In this document: one piece after another, positions 6,922 to 15,758 of the stretch
Position numbering within the stretch: the stretch's first letter is position 1
How the letters are laid out: every line of letters starts with the position of its first letter
DNA from: Pseudomonas sp. KU43P
Lineage (GTDB): Bacteria; Pseudomonadota; Gammaproteobacteria; Pseudomonadales; Pseudomonadaceae
Direction: 5' to 3'
Length of the DNA: 64,000 bases
Assembly (NCBI RefSeq): GCF_033095865.1
Contig: NZ_AP019365.1
Coordinates: 4,189,501-4,253,500 of the forward strand
Notes under the pieces: model-generated
What the model was told of the DNA's origin: nothing
The model's input: the letters and a program-made list of their open reading frames with translations, nothing else
The model's database searches: none
Program-made: the position numbers and the translations under genes

Positions 6922-9900
6922 TAATTAAATGCTCCCAAAGCCTCATAGTATTTATAAGATTTACTTGCTGCACGTTTTGCTGCACCAGGGCTAACCCCGG
7001 CGCCAATCATTTCCTTGTATGCAACATTGAATTCGTCGCGCAATGTCCCTCCAAACCCAGATCCGCTACGCCTCGACCGTTGCATGGCAGAAATCATAGC
7101 ATGTGGCTCACCCGTGCTACTCTTTAGCAAAATGGCTGGCGCGCTATTCCTCTTGTATCCTTTTACATTAAGCCTAGCCCACTCATGTTGGATAAAGTGG
7201 TGGGACTGTACAAAACCATCTGCGGCAACATTCTTATTCCCGACTGCCCTGTTCACTTGCGGCGATAGGTTACCGTGTACATCGACATCACCAGATTTAT
7301 ATCCACCGGGCTTATTGCAAGCCCAGCCCCATGGATCCACCCAGCCAGTCGGATTTGGAACGTAACGATAGAGATTGAACCCACCCTCTATACTGATCGG
7401 GTCTTGAGTAGTGAAGCGACCTACTTCGGGATCGTAGTAGCGGAACGTGTTGTAGTTCAGCAGTGATTCGCTATCTAGGTATTGGCCCTGCAATCGTAGA
7501 TTTTGCTCGACTTCATTTACGGCCAGATGCTCGATCGAACCCCAGGACCGATACGTCGCCTGCCAAACAATCTCACCCTCAGCGTTAGTCAACTCCAGCG
7601 GCGTACCGATCTGGTCAGTGTGGAAATAGTAGACCTTCTGCGCTTCACCTTCAGCCTGATCAACCCGCGCCAAAGGCGCATAGCTACCCGGCTCATACAG
7701 GTACAAGATGTTCTGCCCAGGCGTCTCCTCACGCAGCATCCTAAGCCCTTGCCAAAGGAACCGCTTCTGCTCCACCACTCCATCGATTTCAGCGTGCTTG
7801 GCCACCCGGCGCCCGAGGCTGTCGTAACGGTACAGCCCCGTACTCTCCAACTTGCCATTGCGCAGCGTTTCCGTCCGAACCAGCCGGTTCTCGCAGTCAT
7901 AGCTAAAGCTCTGCAGCTTGCTATGCCCCGAGCACTTCTCGATCAGGTTGCCCCATGGGTCATACCGATACTCCTGATCCCGCCAGCGCTTGATCCGGTT
8001 GTCTTTGACCTGGTCAAACTGCCGCGCGTTGAAGTCCAAACGGTTGGCCGCCGCGTCATAGCGAAACTCTTCGCTGCCCACCAGCGAACCGGTGTCACGA
8101 CTGCGCAACTGGCCGTTGGCCTCGTACGCGTACTTGATCTCGCCACGCAGCTTGTCCAGGGTGCGCACCAACTCGCCCGCCGGATCGTACTGATAGCGGC
8201 GGTGAATCGGGTTGTAGGCATGCTCCACCAGCAACGAGGTGTGGATACCCGCGTTGTGCACCTGGGAGAGTTTGTCGGCGGGTAACGTTGACGCAAACTG
8301 CCACGCCTTGCGCCCCATGGCGTCGTAACCGAAGCAACTGGTGAGCTTGCCTTGGGTCCGGTACACCTCACGGTGCAGGTCATCGCGTTCTATGTCGCTG
8401 ATCACCTGCCCGTCCAGGTTCAACTGGTGCAGGTGGCCGCTGCCGTAGTACAGATGGTTGAGCTTGCGCCCGTCCGGCAGGGTCAGCGTGGTCAAGTTGC
8501 TGAGCGCGTCGTACTCATAGTCCAGCGCGCCGTCCGGCGTAAGTTCCTGAGTAAGCCGGCCCAGCAGGTCATAGCTGTAACTCAGTTTCTCCTCGGTAAT
8601 ACCAAGCCGCTTGCCTACATTGGTCGGCTGGCGGTGGATGCTCAGAATCCGATCCGCTTCGTCGTACTTGAAATTCTGTCGTGCATCGTGGTTGATCTTG
8701 GCGATCAGACGGCCAATGGCGTCGCGATCGAACAGCGTGTCGCGTTCAGGGCGCTCGCCATTTTCGCCATAGCCAATCTCATCCATGCGTACCAGGTGGC
8801 CGCCCTCGTTGTAGCTGAAGCGCCGAGTGAGGTTATCCACCCGCACTTCTTCAATCAGTCGATCCGACGCATCGTAGGCAAAGCGATAACTCGCGCTGTT
8901 CTCGTTGACCAACGCGGTAAGGCGCAGGGCCTTGTCGTACTCGTAGCGGATCCACTGCCCTTTGGCATCCTGGCGGCTGCTCGGCAGGCCGCGGGAGGTA
9001 CGCTGCAGGCTCGTGGTCTGGCCCTTACCGTCGGTATGCGTCAGCACTTGGCCGAGGGTGTTGTAGGTGAAGCGTTCGGCCGTGCCATCGGGGTGCTGAA
9101 TGCGCAGCACTTCACCGTCAGGTTTGCGCTCCAGGGTCGTGGTGGTGTTCAGCGCATCGGTGACGGCCACCAGGTGCTGGCGATCGTCGTAGCGGTAATA
9201 AGTACTCTTGCCTGAACAGTCTTCGAAACGCTCGACCTGGGCGTAGGCGTTCCACCAGAGGTACTTGGACTTGAAATTGGCGTCAATGATCGTGTGCGGC
9301 AGACCGTCATCACTATTGAGGTACTGGGTCTTGTTGCCGAGCGGATCGATCTCGGTGAGCAGATTGCCTTTGGCGTCATAGCGCGACTGCCAGACGCTGC
9401 CATCCGGGAAACGAGTTTCGGTTACCAAGGGCGTGGCGAAGTGGTGTTTGTAGCTGATGGTGCGGCCCAGCGGGTCGGTTTCCTCGATCAGCCGGGAGAA
9501 GTCATCGTACTTGAGCGCGAGCTGGTTGCCATCGGGCAAGGTGATGCCGACCAGGTTGCCGGAAGCGTCCAGGTCCATAGCGTAGCGTTCACCGCCGAAG
9601 TCGCGGCTGGCAATGACGCGGTTGTCTTCGTTGTAGTGGATCTCCAGCTCGCGGCCCAGTACGTCCGTGGCCCAACTGGTGCGGCTAGCGAAGTCGTATC
9701 GGAAGTGATAGTGCTCGCCGTCACTGGTCCAGTGCTCGACTACCCGTGGTTTGTTGCCTTGGTTTTCCCATCGATACTCGCAGATCAGGCCCAGCGCGTT
9801 GGTGTGCCGGGTCATGACATTTTCGGCATAGCCGAAGTGGCGCACCGAGTCGCCGTTGCGGTTGATCACTTCTGCGAGTTGACCATTATCGTCATAGCGG

Positions 9901-11150
9901 TAACGCACCAACGTTTCGACCGCACGCTCACCGATTACACGTTTCACATCAGTAAGACGGCCGAGAGGATTGTCGTAGTGCAAATGCACGCGCACAGCCC
10001 CAGGTGCAGTAATGTCCGTCAGACGGCCGTCGGCAGTACGGGTGAAATGCAGATAGTGACCAAGCGCATTTTCCAGGCGCTGCAGGGGCACCCCCGTATT
10101 GTCGTTCGGCACTTCGCCAAAGTAGAAAAAGACATTATCAAGCGTTTGCAGGACATAGTGCCCACCCTGGGTACGCACCAGATGGATGCGCTCATGGGGG
10201 TTGTAGATGCTTTCGCCGGGCTCAAGATCAATGAACGGGACACTGCGACCCTGGTTGTCAGTGTGATAGACAAAGCCACCGCTACGACGCAGGCTCTGTT
10301 CCCAAGGTAAAATCCAACCTTGGCCCAATACGCTGTCGACGGTAAGGTCGCTGGCATAGAAGCGGGACCAGTCGATTGGCATCAAACCCGGCAAAACGAA
10401 GTCCACTTCGTTGGCCAGGAGTTTGCGGCCGCGGGTCATGTCTACTGGATTGCCGGTAAAACCACCAATGGCCCGCTCCACGGCGGGCCCGATGATGAAG
10501 CGCCCGGCAAGATAACTAGCAGCGATGGTGGCGCCGGTCTGTAATGCGCATGGGCCGGCGGCTTTGAGTCCAGACTGCAGGCCCAGGCGGCCAATCGAAT
10601 ACACCGATCGCCCCATGGACGCCACAATCATCAATACATCGACCGTGACGCGTAGCCATTCTGGAACTTCATCATCCACGGGCAAGTAGCGCTCCGTGCC
10701 TCCGCCGATGAAGACGTTATGGGAGCCTCCGGCAATCTTGGCTCCGCAAGTAAGCTTGTCACCCTTGCGAGAGGCCGCGACACCGTTGATGAATACGTTG
10801 GAGGAGCCTTCTGCGACCAATACAGGCGCAGGATGTTTCTCGCACTTGGCGGTACTCAACGTAGCGTGGGCCGCATTACGGTTGTTGATGAACACGTTCG
10901 TCGAACAACCGGCCAACTCTATCTGCCCCGCCGGTGAGCTGGACTTCGCGCCATACCTTTCACCCAACCCTGGTAGCATGCCGGCGCCAATGCCAATAGC
11001 CGCCACCAACAGAAAACTACCGAAGCCTACGGTGCATATCGCAAAGGCAGCCGCCGTAGCGATTGCCAAGCCAACCACTGCTCCAGCCAAAAAGCCTGCC
11101 AAGGCATTGGTATGTTCAATCTCGTCATGTAGCCGCGCAGCTTCGAACAT
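6921..11150 (-). CDS. prePAAR-PAAR Rhs effector with C-terminal SHH nuclease-like toxin (T6SS)
   Basis: 1409 residues. The N-terminus has AARLHDEIEH, an exact match to the prePAAR pattern AARxxDxxxH, then membrane helices (about 18-60), a PAAR domain (about 75-155, ending SHNVFIGGG) and a second hydrophobic region (about 170-235). RHS/YD repeats fill about 240-1250 (for example RYDDNGQL, YRYDPWGNL). The RHS core ends at PTGWVDPWGWA (about 1268-1277), where Rhs shells self-cleave. The 132-residue tip has QSHHFIQHEWA with the paired His of HNH/EndoVII-type 'SHH' toxins, followed by KGYKRNSAPAILL and GEPHAMISAMQ. The tip is AT-richer than the core, a sign of tip exchange. It lies after vgrG and an eag gene and before its immunity gene. 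Confidence 0.9.
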   Translation of the reverse strand: MFEAARLHDEIEHTNALAGFLAGAVVGLAIATAAAFAICTVGFGSFLLVAAIGIGAGMLPGLGERYGAKSSSPAGQIELAGCSTNVFINNRNAAHATLSTAKCEKHPAPVLVAEGSSNVFINGVAASRKGDKLTCGAKIAGGSHNVFIGGGTERYLPVDDEVPEWLRVTVDVLMIVASMGRSVYSIGRLGLQSGLKAAGPCALQTGATIAASYLAGRFIIGPAVERAIGGFTGNPVDMTRGRKLLANEVDFVLPGLMPIDWSRFYASDLTVDSVLGQGWILPWEQSLRRSGGFVYHTDNQGRSVPFIDLEPGESIYNPHERIHLVRTQGGHYVLQTLDNVFFYFGEVPNDNTGVPLQRLENALGHYLHFTRTADGRLTDITAPGAVRVHLHYDNPLGRLTDVKRVIGERAVETLVRYRYDDNGQLAEVINRNGDSVRHFGYAENVMTRHTNALGLICEYRWENQGNKPRVVEHWTSDGEHYHFRYDFASRTSWATDVLGRELEIHYNEDNRVIASRDFGGERYAMDLDASGNLVGITLPDGNQLALKYDDFSRLIEETDPLGRTISYKHHFATPLVTETRFPDGSVWQSRYDAKGNLLTEIDPLGNKTQYLNSDDGLPHTIIDANFKSKYLWWNAYAQVERFEDCSGKSTYYRYDDRQHLVAVTDALNTTTTLERKPDGEVLRIQHPDGTAERFTYNTLGQVLTHTDGKGQTTSLQRTSRGLPSSRQDAKGQWIRYEYDKALRLTALVNENSASYRFAYDASDRLIEEVRVDNLTRRFSYNEGGHLVRMDEIGYGENGERPERDTLFDRDAIGRLIAKINHDARQNFKYDEADRILSIHRQPTNVGKRLGITEEKLSYSYDLLGRLTQELTPDGALDYEYDALSNLTTLTLPDGRKLNHLYYGSGHLHQLNLDGQVISDIERDDLHREVYRTQGKLTSCFGYDAMGRKAWQFASTLPADKLSQVHNAGIHTSLLVEHAYNPIHRRYQYDPAGELVRTLDKLRGEIKYAYEANGQLRSRDTGSLVGSEEFRYDAAANRLDFNARQFDQVKDNRIKRWRDQEYRYDPWGNLIEKCSGHSKLQSFSYDCENRLVRTETLRNGKLESTGLYRYDSLGRRVAKHAEIDGVVEQKRFLWQGLRMLREETPGQNILYLYEPGSYAPLARVDQAEGEAQKVYYFHTDQIGTPLELTNAEGEIVWQATYRSWGSIEHLAVNEVEQNLRLQGQYLDSESLLNYNTFRYYDPEVGRFTTQDPISIEGGFNLYRYVPNPTGWVDPWGWACNKPGGYKSGDVDVHGNLSPQVNRAVGNKNVAADGFVQSHHFIQHEWARLNVKGYKRNSAPAILLKSSTGEPHAMISAMQRSRRSGSGFGGTLRDEFNVAYKEMIGAGVSPGAAKRAASKSYKYYEALGAFN

Positions 11151-11154
11151 AGGT

Positions 11155-11616
11155 TCAATCCTGCGCTGTATTTTCTGTGGCGCCGACCTGGCGAGGCTCG
11201 AAGCTGTTCAACAGGTCTAACCAATTGTCGTTCTGTTTTCCGCTGAAGTCGGCCTGGCTTGTCGTGGAGAAAACCAGGATGCGCCCCGGAGCCACCTCGA
11301 ACGCCGCCTGACGCTGATAAACAGGCCTGCCGTCCTTTAGGTAATAGCCATCAACCTGGATACCGGCCTGTGGCTGGGTGGAGGACAGCTGTGCAGGTAT
11401 TTTGCCGAGGACCGTGTATCCGCGCAGTTGTGCTGCGATCAGCTTGACCTGGCGCTCGATATAAGCTTTCAGGTCTTCACCTGGCAGCAGGTTGTCACGC
11501 GAAACGGTGAAGTTGAGAGGAGCTGGAATGCTGTCTCCCAGGATGAACATATTGACGGTTCGATCCGTGAAGCCCTCGGGCAAGGTGATAGATCCTTCCT
11601 GCAGCGGGTAGTCCAT
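11155..11616 (-). CDS. EagR-type DUF1795/DcrB effector chaperone
   Basis: 153 residues with no signal peptide. The sequence follows the DcrB/DUF1795 pattern: SITLPEGFTDRTVNMFIL, then FTVSRDNLLPGEDLKAYIER, a strand pair DGYYLKDGRPVYQRQAAFEV, and a terminal helix NWLDLLNSFEP. Proteins of this fold encoded directly before PAAR-Rhs genes are Eag chaperones, which bind the prePAAR transmembrane segment and load it onto VgrG. The gene ends four bases before the rhs start and faces the same way. The role follows from the family and its position; binding is not shown. Confidence 0.85.
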   Translation of the reverse strand: MDYPLQEGSITLPEGFTDRTVNMFILGDSIPAPLNFTVSRDNLLPGEDLKAYIERQVKLIAAQLRGYTVLGKIPAQLSSTQPQAGIQVDGYYLKDGRPVYQRQAAFEVAPGRILVFSTTSQADFSGKQNDNWLDLLNSFEPRQVGATENTAQD

Positions 11617-11652
11617 TGAATATCTATTCCATGAAAGGTAAAAAATTGCGCG

Positions 11653-12240
11653 TTACTGCGCTGTCATGCCGGCAAGCATCGCGTCGAATTCAATGAGCCA
11701 TTCGGCCAATAGTGATTGGCTTGGGTCGATGACCGTAGAAACGTCCAGCCACTGCCGCGTATTGCCATCAGCAGAGACGATGATCGCGCATACCGCACGC
11801 CCGTGGCGGCGCTCTGGGCCATCATAGAATTGGTAGTCGAGACTGATCGCTGGATGGCCTGCAAGGAGCGATTCAGCCTGACGTACCACGGTCATCTCGG
11901 CATGGCGCTCACGCAGCTTCTTGGTAAACAACTCGACTGCCTTGCTCAGGTCGAGGCCCTCTGGCGCGGCGCGGCGCCGCGCACCGAACGACACATGGCA
12001 ACCGGCGCGTTCAAGCGTGGTTTGGATATCGCGAAAAGCGAAGCTTTGCGCAATGAGCAGGTTCAGGCCGGCAATACGCAGCGCATTCTGCTCTGGCGCC
12101 AGTTCCAGCACGGGCGGTGCCTGCACAACTGCGGCTGCAGCCTGCTCTGCAAGGCGTTGTTGCTCCGCTTGTTGTCGGGCAAGCGCCTCGGCGGCTTCCC
12201 GCTTCTGGGAAATTCTGTCGTAGATGCTAGGTTTGTACAT
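11653..12240 (-). CDS. second DcrB-like protein with coiled-coil N-terminus (T6SS cluster)
   Basis: 195 residues. Residues about 10-40 are a charged Ala/Gln-rich helix (REAAEALARQQAEQQRLAEQ). The rest has the same order of elements as the neighbouring Eag protein: NLLIAQSFAFRDIQTTLE, a helix LSKAVELFTKKLRERH, strands AISLDYQFYDG and GRAVCAIIVSADG, then a terminal helix LLAEWLIEFDAMLAG. I read it as a divergent DUF1795 relative, perhaps a second chaperone or adaptor. It begins 11 bases after vgrG and is followed by 36 bases before eagR. The family assignment is by pattern only and could be wrong. Confidence 0.6.
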   Translation of the reverse strand: MYKPSIYDRISQKREAAEALARQQAEQQRLAEQAAAAVVQAPPVLELAPEQNALRIAGLNLLIAQSFAFRDIQTTLERAGCHVSFGARRRAAPEGLDLSKAVELFTKKLRERHAEMTVVRQAESLLAGHPAISLDYQFYDGPERRHGRAVCAIIVSADGNTRQWLDVSTVIDPSQSLLAEWLIEFDAMLAGMTAQ

Positions 12241-12251
12241 CAGCGTGCACC

Positions 12252-14102
12252 TTACTCGTTGATATCAACGCGATCACCTTTGACAAAGGTGTTCTTGCCA
12301 AGAATGTCGATCTTGTCGGCTTCGATAGTGATCCCTCCTGGCGTGAGGGTGATCTTGCTGCCCCCCACCTGAAGCAGAATGCTTTCCATTGCACTCACCT
12401 GGATAAACTTCTGATCTACCTTCAGGGTGTAACTGCTCTCCTGCACATTCACCACGGTATCTTTCTTGATGACCTCGGCGTGCGTTCCACCTACCTTGAT
12501 TGACCGGTTGTTCCCCACTTGGTGGGTCTCATCCAGCTCGATCTCGGTATCCATGTTGCGCTCGGCATGCATGATGATCTGCTCGGCGCCGGCCTTGTCT
12601 TCGAAGCGGAAGAAGTTGGCGGTTCCGCCGTCACCCTTCATCGACCGGGTCAGGAAGCCGCTCTGGGTCTTGTTCGCCGGCAACGCCCACGGCGGGGTGT
12701 TGGTGCTGTTGTACAGGCTGCCCATGATCAGCGGGCGGTCGGGGTTACCGTCGAGGAACACCACCACCACTTCATCGCCGACGCGGGGGATCTGGATGCT
12801 GCCAAAGCCACCGCTGGCGCCGGATTGGGCGACGCGGACCCAGCAGGAGCTGTGGTCGTTGAACTGGCCCTGGCGGTCCCAGTGGAATTGCACCTTCACC
12901 CGGCCCAGTGCGTCAGTGAAGATCTCCTCACCAGGCGGGCCGACGATGATGGCGGTCTGCGGGCCGGAGATGGTCGGCCGTGGGGTGCTCAGCTGCGGGC
13001 GGAACGGGATCTTCTTGCGCACGCAGCTGAAGGTGTTGAAGTAGCTGGCTTGCTGGCCGGTGAGGTAGTTGTTGTGGCCTTCGCTTTCAACGCTCATCAG
13101 CAGGAACTGGCGGTCTTCGATGGCGCCCCGTTCGTGGGCGTAGTGCTGCAGCAGCTCGAAGGTGTAGCCAGGCTTCATGGCGCGGCAGTTACTGGCCCCT
13201 TCGAATTTCTTGCCACGCAGTTCCAGGGCCTCGATACGCAGGCGCAGCAGGGTTTCGCCTTCGTCGTAGGTACCGTGGGTGTAATGGCCGGGAAAGTCGT
13301 AGACCTCGAAGCGCTCCACCTCGCCTTGCTGATTCTTGCTGTTCATCGCCACCGGCAGGCGGTTGTTGGGCTGGCGGTAGTCGAAGGTTTGCGTGGCCAT
13401 CTTGCCGGATTGCAACTGGCGGTTGCCGGTCCATTGGGTGATGGCGTCGGCGGTCTCGGTGACCGAAGCGCTGTGGAAGCGGATCTGCGGTTGTTCGGGG
13501 ATGTCCACGAGGGTGCTGGAGTCATCGCAGATGATCATGGTGTGGCCTTCGGCGGTGTGCTCGAAGTAGTAGAACATCCCCTGTTCCTCCAGCAGGCGCT
13601 GGACGAAGTTGAAGTCGGTCTCGCGGTACTGGGTGATATAGGTGTAGCGCTTTTGCGGGCGGGTCAGGCGGAACGCGTGGCGGGAGAACGCCGGGCACAG
13701 GGCGAACACTGCGCTGACCACTTCCTCGACCGTGTTGCCCTGGAAGATGCGCGTGTCGAAGCGGTTCTTGAGCATCGAGAACCACGGGTTGAGCGTGGCG
13801 GTGTAACGAGCCATGCCGCCGTCGCTGCCGACGCTGGCAAAGCGCGTGAGGTAACCGGTGATGTGGCGCGGACCGCCTTCGGACAGCTCGATTTCGATGC
13901 TGACTAGCTGGCCCATCATCGACTTCAGTGGCACGCCGGAGTCTTCGCACACCAGCAGCAGTTCGTAGTTGAAAGCCTGCGACAGCGCCTCGGTGCCTTT
14001 GAAGGTTTCCAGCAGCAGCTCCTGCTCGGGGTCGGCCAGATGGTGAAACTTGAACAGTCGGCGGTGCTGCGGCGACGGCCGCACGGCCAATTCCCTGATC
14101 AT
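12252..14102 (-). CDS. vgrG: VgrG type VI secretion spike protein
   Basis: 616 residues from the ATG at 14102, which has AAGGAG eight bases upstream; a frame extended to 14135 is less likely. The N-terminal gp27-like half (FKFHHLADPEQELLLETFKG, YITQYRETDFNFVQRLLEEQ) is followed by the gp5/OB region (GPPGEEIFTDALGRVKVQF, CWVRVAQ) and DGNPDRPLIMGSLYN. The C-terminal beta-helix ends in KGDRVDINE with no extra effector domain, so its cargo is the downstream PAAR-Rhs protein. No other T6SS structural genes lie in the window, so this is an orphan vgrG cluster using apparatus encoded elsewhere. Confidence 0.95.
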   Translation of the reverse strand: MIRELAVRPSPQHRRLFKFHHLADPEQELLLETFKGTEALSQAFNYELLLVCEDSGVPLKSMMGQLVSIEIELSEGGPRHITGYLTRFASVGSDGGMARYTATLNPWFSMLKNRFDTRIFQGNTVEEVVSAVFALCPAFSRHAFRLTRPQKRYTYITQYRETDFNFVQRLLEEQGMFYYFEHTAEGHTMIICDDSSTLVDIPEQPQIRFHSASVTETADAITQWTGNRQLQSGKMATQTFDYRQPNNRLPVAMNSKNQQGEVERFEVYDFPGHYTHGTYDEGETLLRLRIEALELRGKKFEGASNCRAMKPGYTFELLQHYAHERGAIEDRQFLLMSVESEGHNNYLTGQQASYFNTFSCVRKKIPFRPQLSTPRPTISGPQTAIIVGPPGEEIFTDALGRVKVQFHWDRQGQFNDHSSCWVRVAQSGASGGFGSIQIPRVGDEVVVVFLDGNPDRPLIMGSLYNSTNTPPWALPANKTQSGFLTRSMKGDGGTANFFRFEDKAGAEQIIMHAERNMDTEIELDETHQVGNNRSIKVGGTHAEVIKKDTVVNVQESSYTLKVDQKFIQVSAMESILLQVGGSKITLTPGGITIEADKIDILGKNTFVKGDRVDINE

Positions 14103-14519
14103 TGCGCTCTCTCCTTGTCGGCACGGTTGTGGCACTCGTGCGTTGAAGGGGCGCAGGTTAGGTCAACAGGTAAGCGCAGCCAATGAACATGGCGTTGAGG
14201 GGAAACGGCCGCGTGTAGGGTAGATCCTACGGTGAGTTTCATCGCTTCTGAGGGAAGCGATCGGCCCACTTTAAAGCGGGAGGGGGCAGCGCAGTAATGG
14301 CGCAGGATTCAGGCATCCGGGGGCTGGCCCTTGATCGCGTATCAATCCGCTTCTACAAGGGCGCGCTGAATCAGCCGGTTACAAAGTTGTTGAAGAACGT
14401 CCGAGCCGCCAGGTACGACTGCATCCTCGCCCCGGGTTGGGTTACCATACCCGGCTCCGCGAAGCCCACCCTTCAAGCCAAGCCCTGCGCTTGCCTGACT
14501 CGACACCAACAGGTCATTC
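14103..14519. other. divergent promoter region between vgrG and sbcD
   Basis: 417 bases between two divergent genes. It must carry promoters for the minus-strand T6SS cluster and for sbcDC. A short open frame in the right half reads only across the sbcD start in another frame and has no ribosome site. No REP, tRNA or clear sigma-54 site was recognised. Confidence 0.6.
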
Positions 14520-15758
14520 ATGCGTCTGTTTCACACCTCCGACTGGCACCTGGGCCAAAGCCTGCACGGCCAGGAACGCGACTTCGAACACGCCTGCTTC
14601 CTCGACTGGCTGCTCGGCCAGTTGCGCCTGCGCCAGCCTGATGCGCTGTTGATCGCGGGCGATATCTTCGACACGGTCAACCCGCCGGTCAAAGCCCAGG
14701 AGCGGCTCTACGACTTCATCGTCCAGGCCCACGAGCAGCAGCCGAAACTGGACATCGTGATGATCGCCGGCAACCACGACTCCGGCTCGCGCATCGAACT
14801 GCCCGCGGCGCTCATGCGCCGCCTGCGCACCCATGCGCTGGGCCGGGTGCACTGGCTCGACGAAGGCCAGCTGGATGCCGAGCGCCTGTTGATCCCGCTG
14901 ACCAACGGCCGCGGCAAGGTCGCCGCCTGGTGCCTGGCCCTGCCCTTCCTGCGCCCGGCCGAAGTCACCGGCCCGCAGCTAGGCGACGACTACCTGCAGG
15001 GCATCACCCAGGTGCACCAGCAACTGATCGCCGCCGCGCAGAAAAAGCGCAAGAAGGACCAGGCGCTGATCGCCATCAGCCATGCGCACATGGCCGGTGG
15101 CGCGGTGTCCGAGGATTCCGAGCGCAGCCTGATCATCGGCAATGCCGAAGCCTTGCCGGCCAAGCTGTTCGACAAGGCCATCAGCTACGTTGCCCTGGGC
15201 CATCTGCACAAGCCGCAGAAGGTCAATCGCGAAAGCCGCATCCGCTACAGCGGCTCGCCGATTCCGCTGTCGTTCGCCGAAATCAATTACCCGCACCAGG
15301 TGCTGGAAGTCGAGCTGCAGGGCAGCGAACTGCTCAGCGTCGAAGCTCGCCCGGTACCCCGCGCCGTGGCATTGCAACGGCTCGGCCCGGCACCCTTGGG
15401 CGAGCTGCTCGAAGCGCTCGCCGAGCTGCCAGTGATCGACCTGCTGGAAGACCCCAACCGGCAACCCTGGCTGGAAGTGCGCGTGCAACTGGATGAGCCG
15501 CAACCGGACCTGCGCCAGCAGGTCGAGACAGCCCTGCAAGGCAAGGCAGTACGGCTGGTGCGCATCAGCGCCGAGTATGCCGGCCGTGGCGGCCAGGACG
15601 ATGACGCGCTGGCCTTCGTCGAACTGTCGCAGATGACCCCACAGGACCTGTTCAGCCGTGCCTGGGAACAGGCTTACGGCAACCCCGTCGACGAGCAGGT
15701 GCTGGCCGACTTCGCCCTGCTGCTGCAGGACGTCCAGCAGCAAGAGGAACAGCCATGA
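14520..15758 (+). CDS. sbcD: SbcD, nuclease subunit of the SbcCD exonuclease
   Basis: 412 residues, the usual SbcD/Mre11 length. Metallophosphoesterase motifs are intact: SDWHLG (D8, H10), AGDIFDT (D48), AGNHDSGSR (N85, H86), then SHAHM and ALGHLHKPQ. With SbcC it forms an ATP-dependent double-strand exonuclease and hairpin endonuclease that opens palindromic DNA and removes blocked ends. The stop overlaps the sbcC start by ATGA, so the two subunits are co-translated. Confidence 0.97.
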   Translation: MRLFHTSDWHLGQSLHGQERDFEHACFLDWLLGQLRLRQPDALLIAGDIFDTVNPPVKAQERLYDFIVQAHEQQPKLDIVMIAGNHDSGSRIELPAALMRRLRTHALGRVHWLDEGQLDAERLLIPLTNGRGKVAAWCLALPFLRPAEVTGPQLGDDYLQGITQVHQQLIAAAQKKRKKDQALIAISHAHMAGGAVSEDSERSLIIGNAEALPAKLFDKAISYVALGHLHKPQKVNRESRIRYSGSPIPLSFAEINYPHQVLEVELQGSELLSVEARPVPRAVALQRLGPAPLGELLEALAELPVIDLLEDPNRQPWLEVRVQLDEPQPDLRQQVETALQGKAVRLVRISAEYAGRGGQDDDALAFVELSQMTPQDLFSRAWEQAYGNPVDEQVLADFALLLQDVQQQEEQP

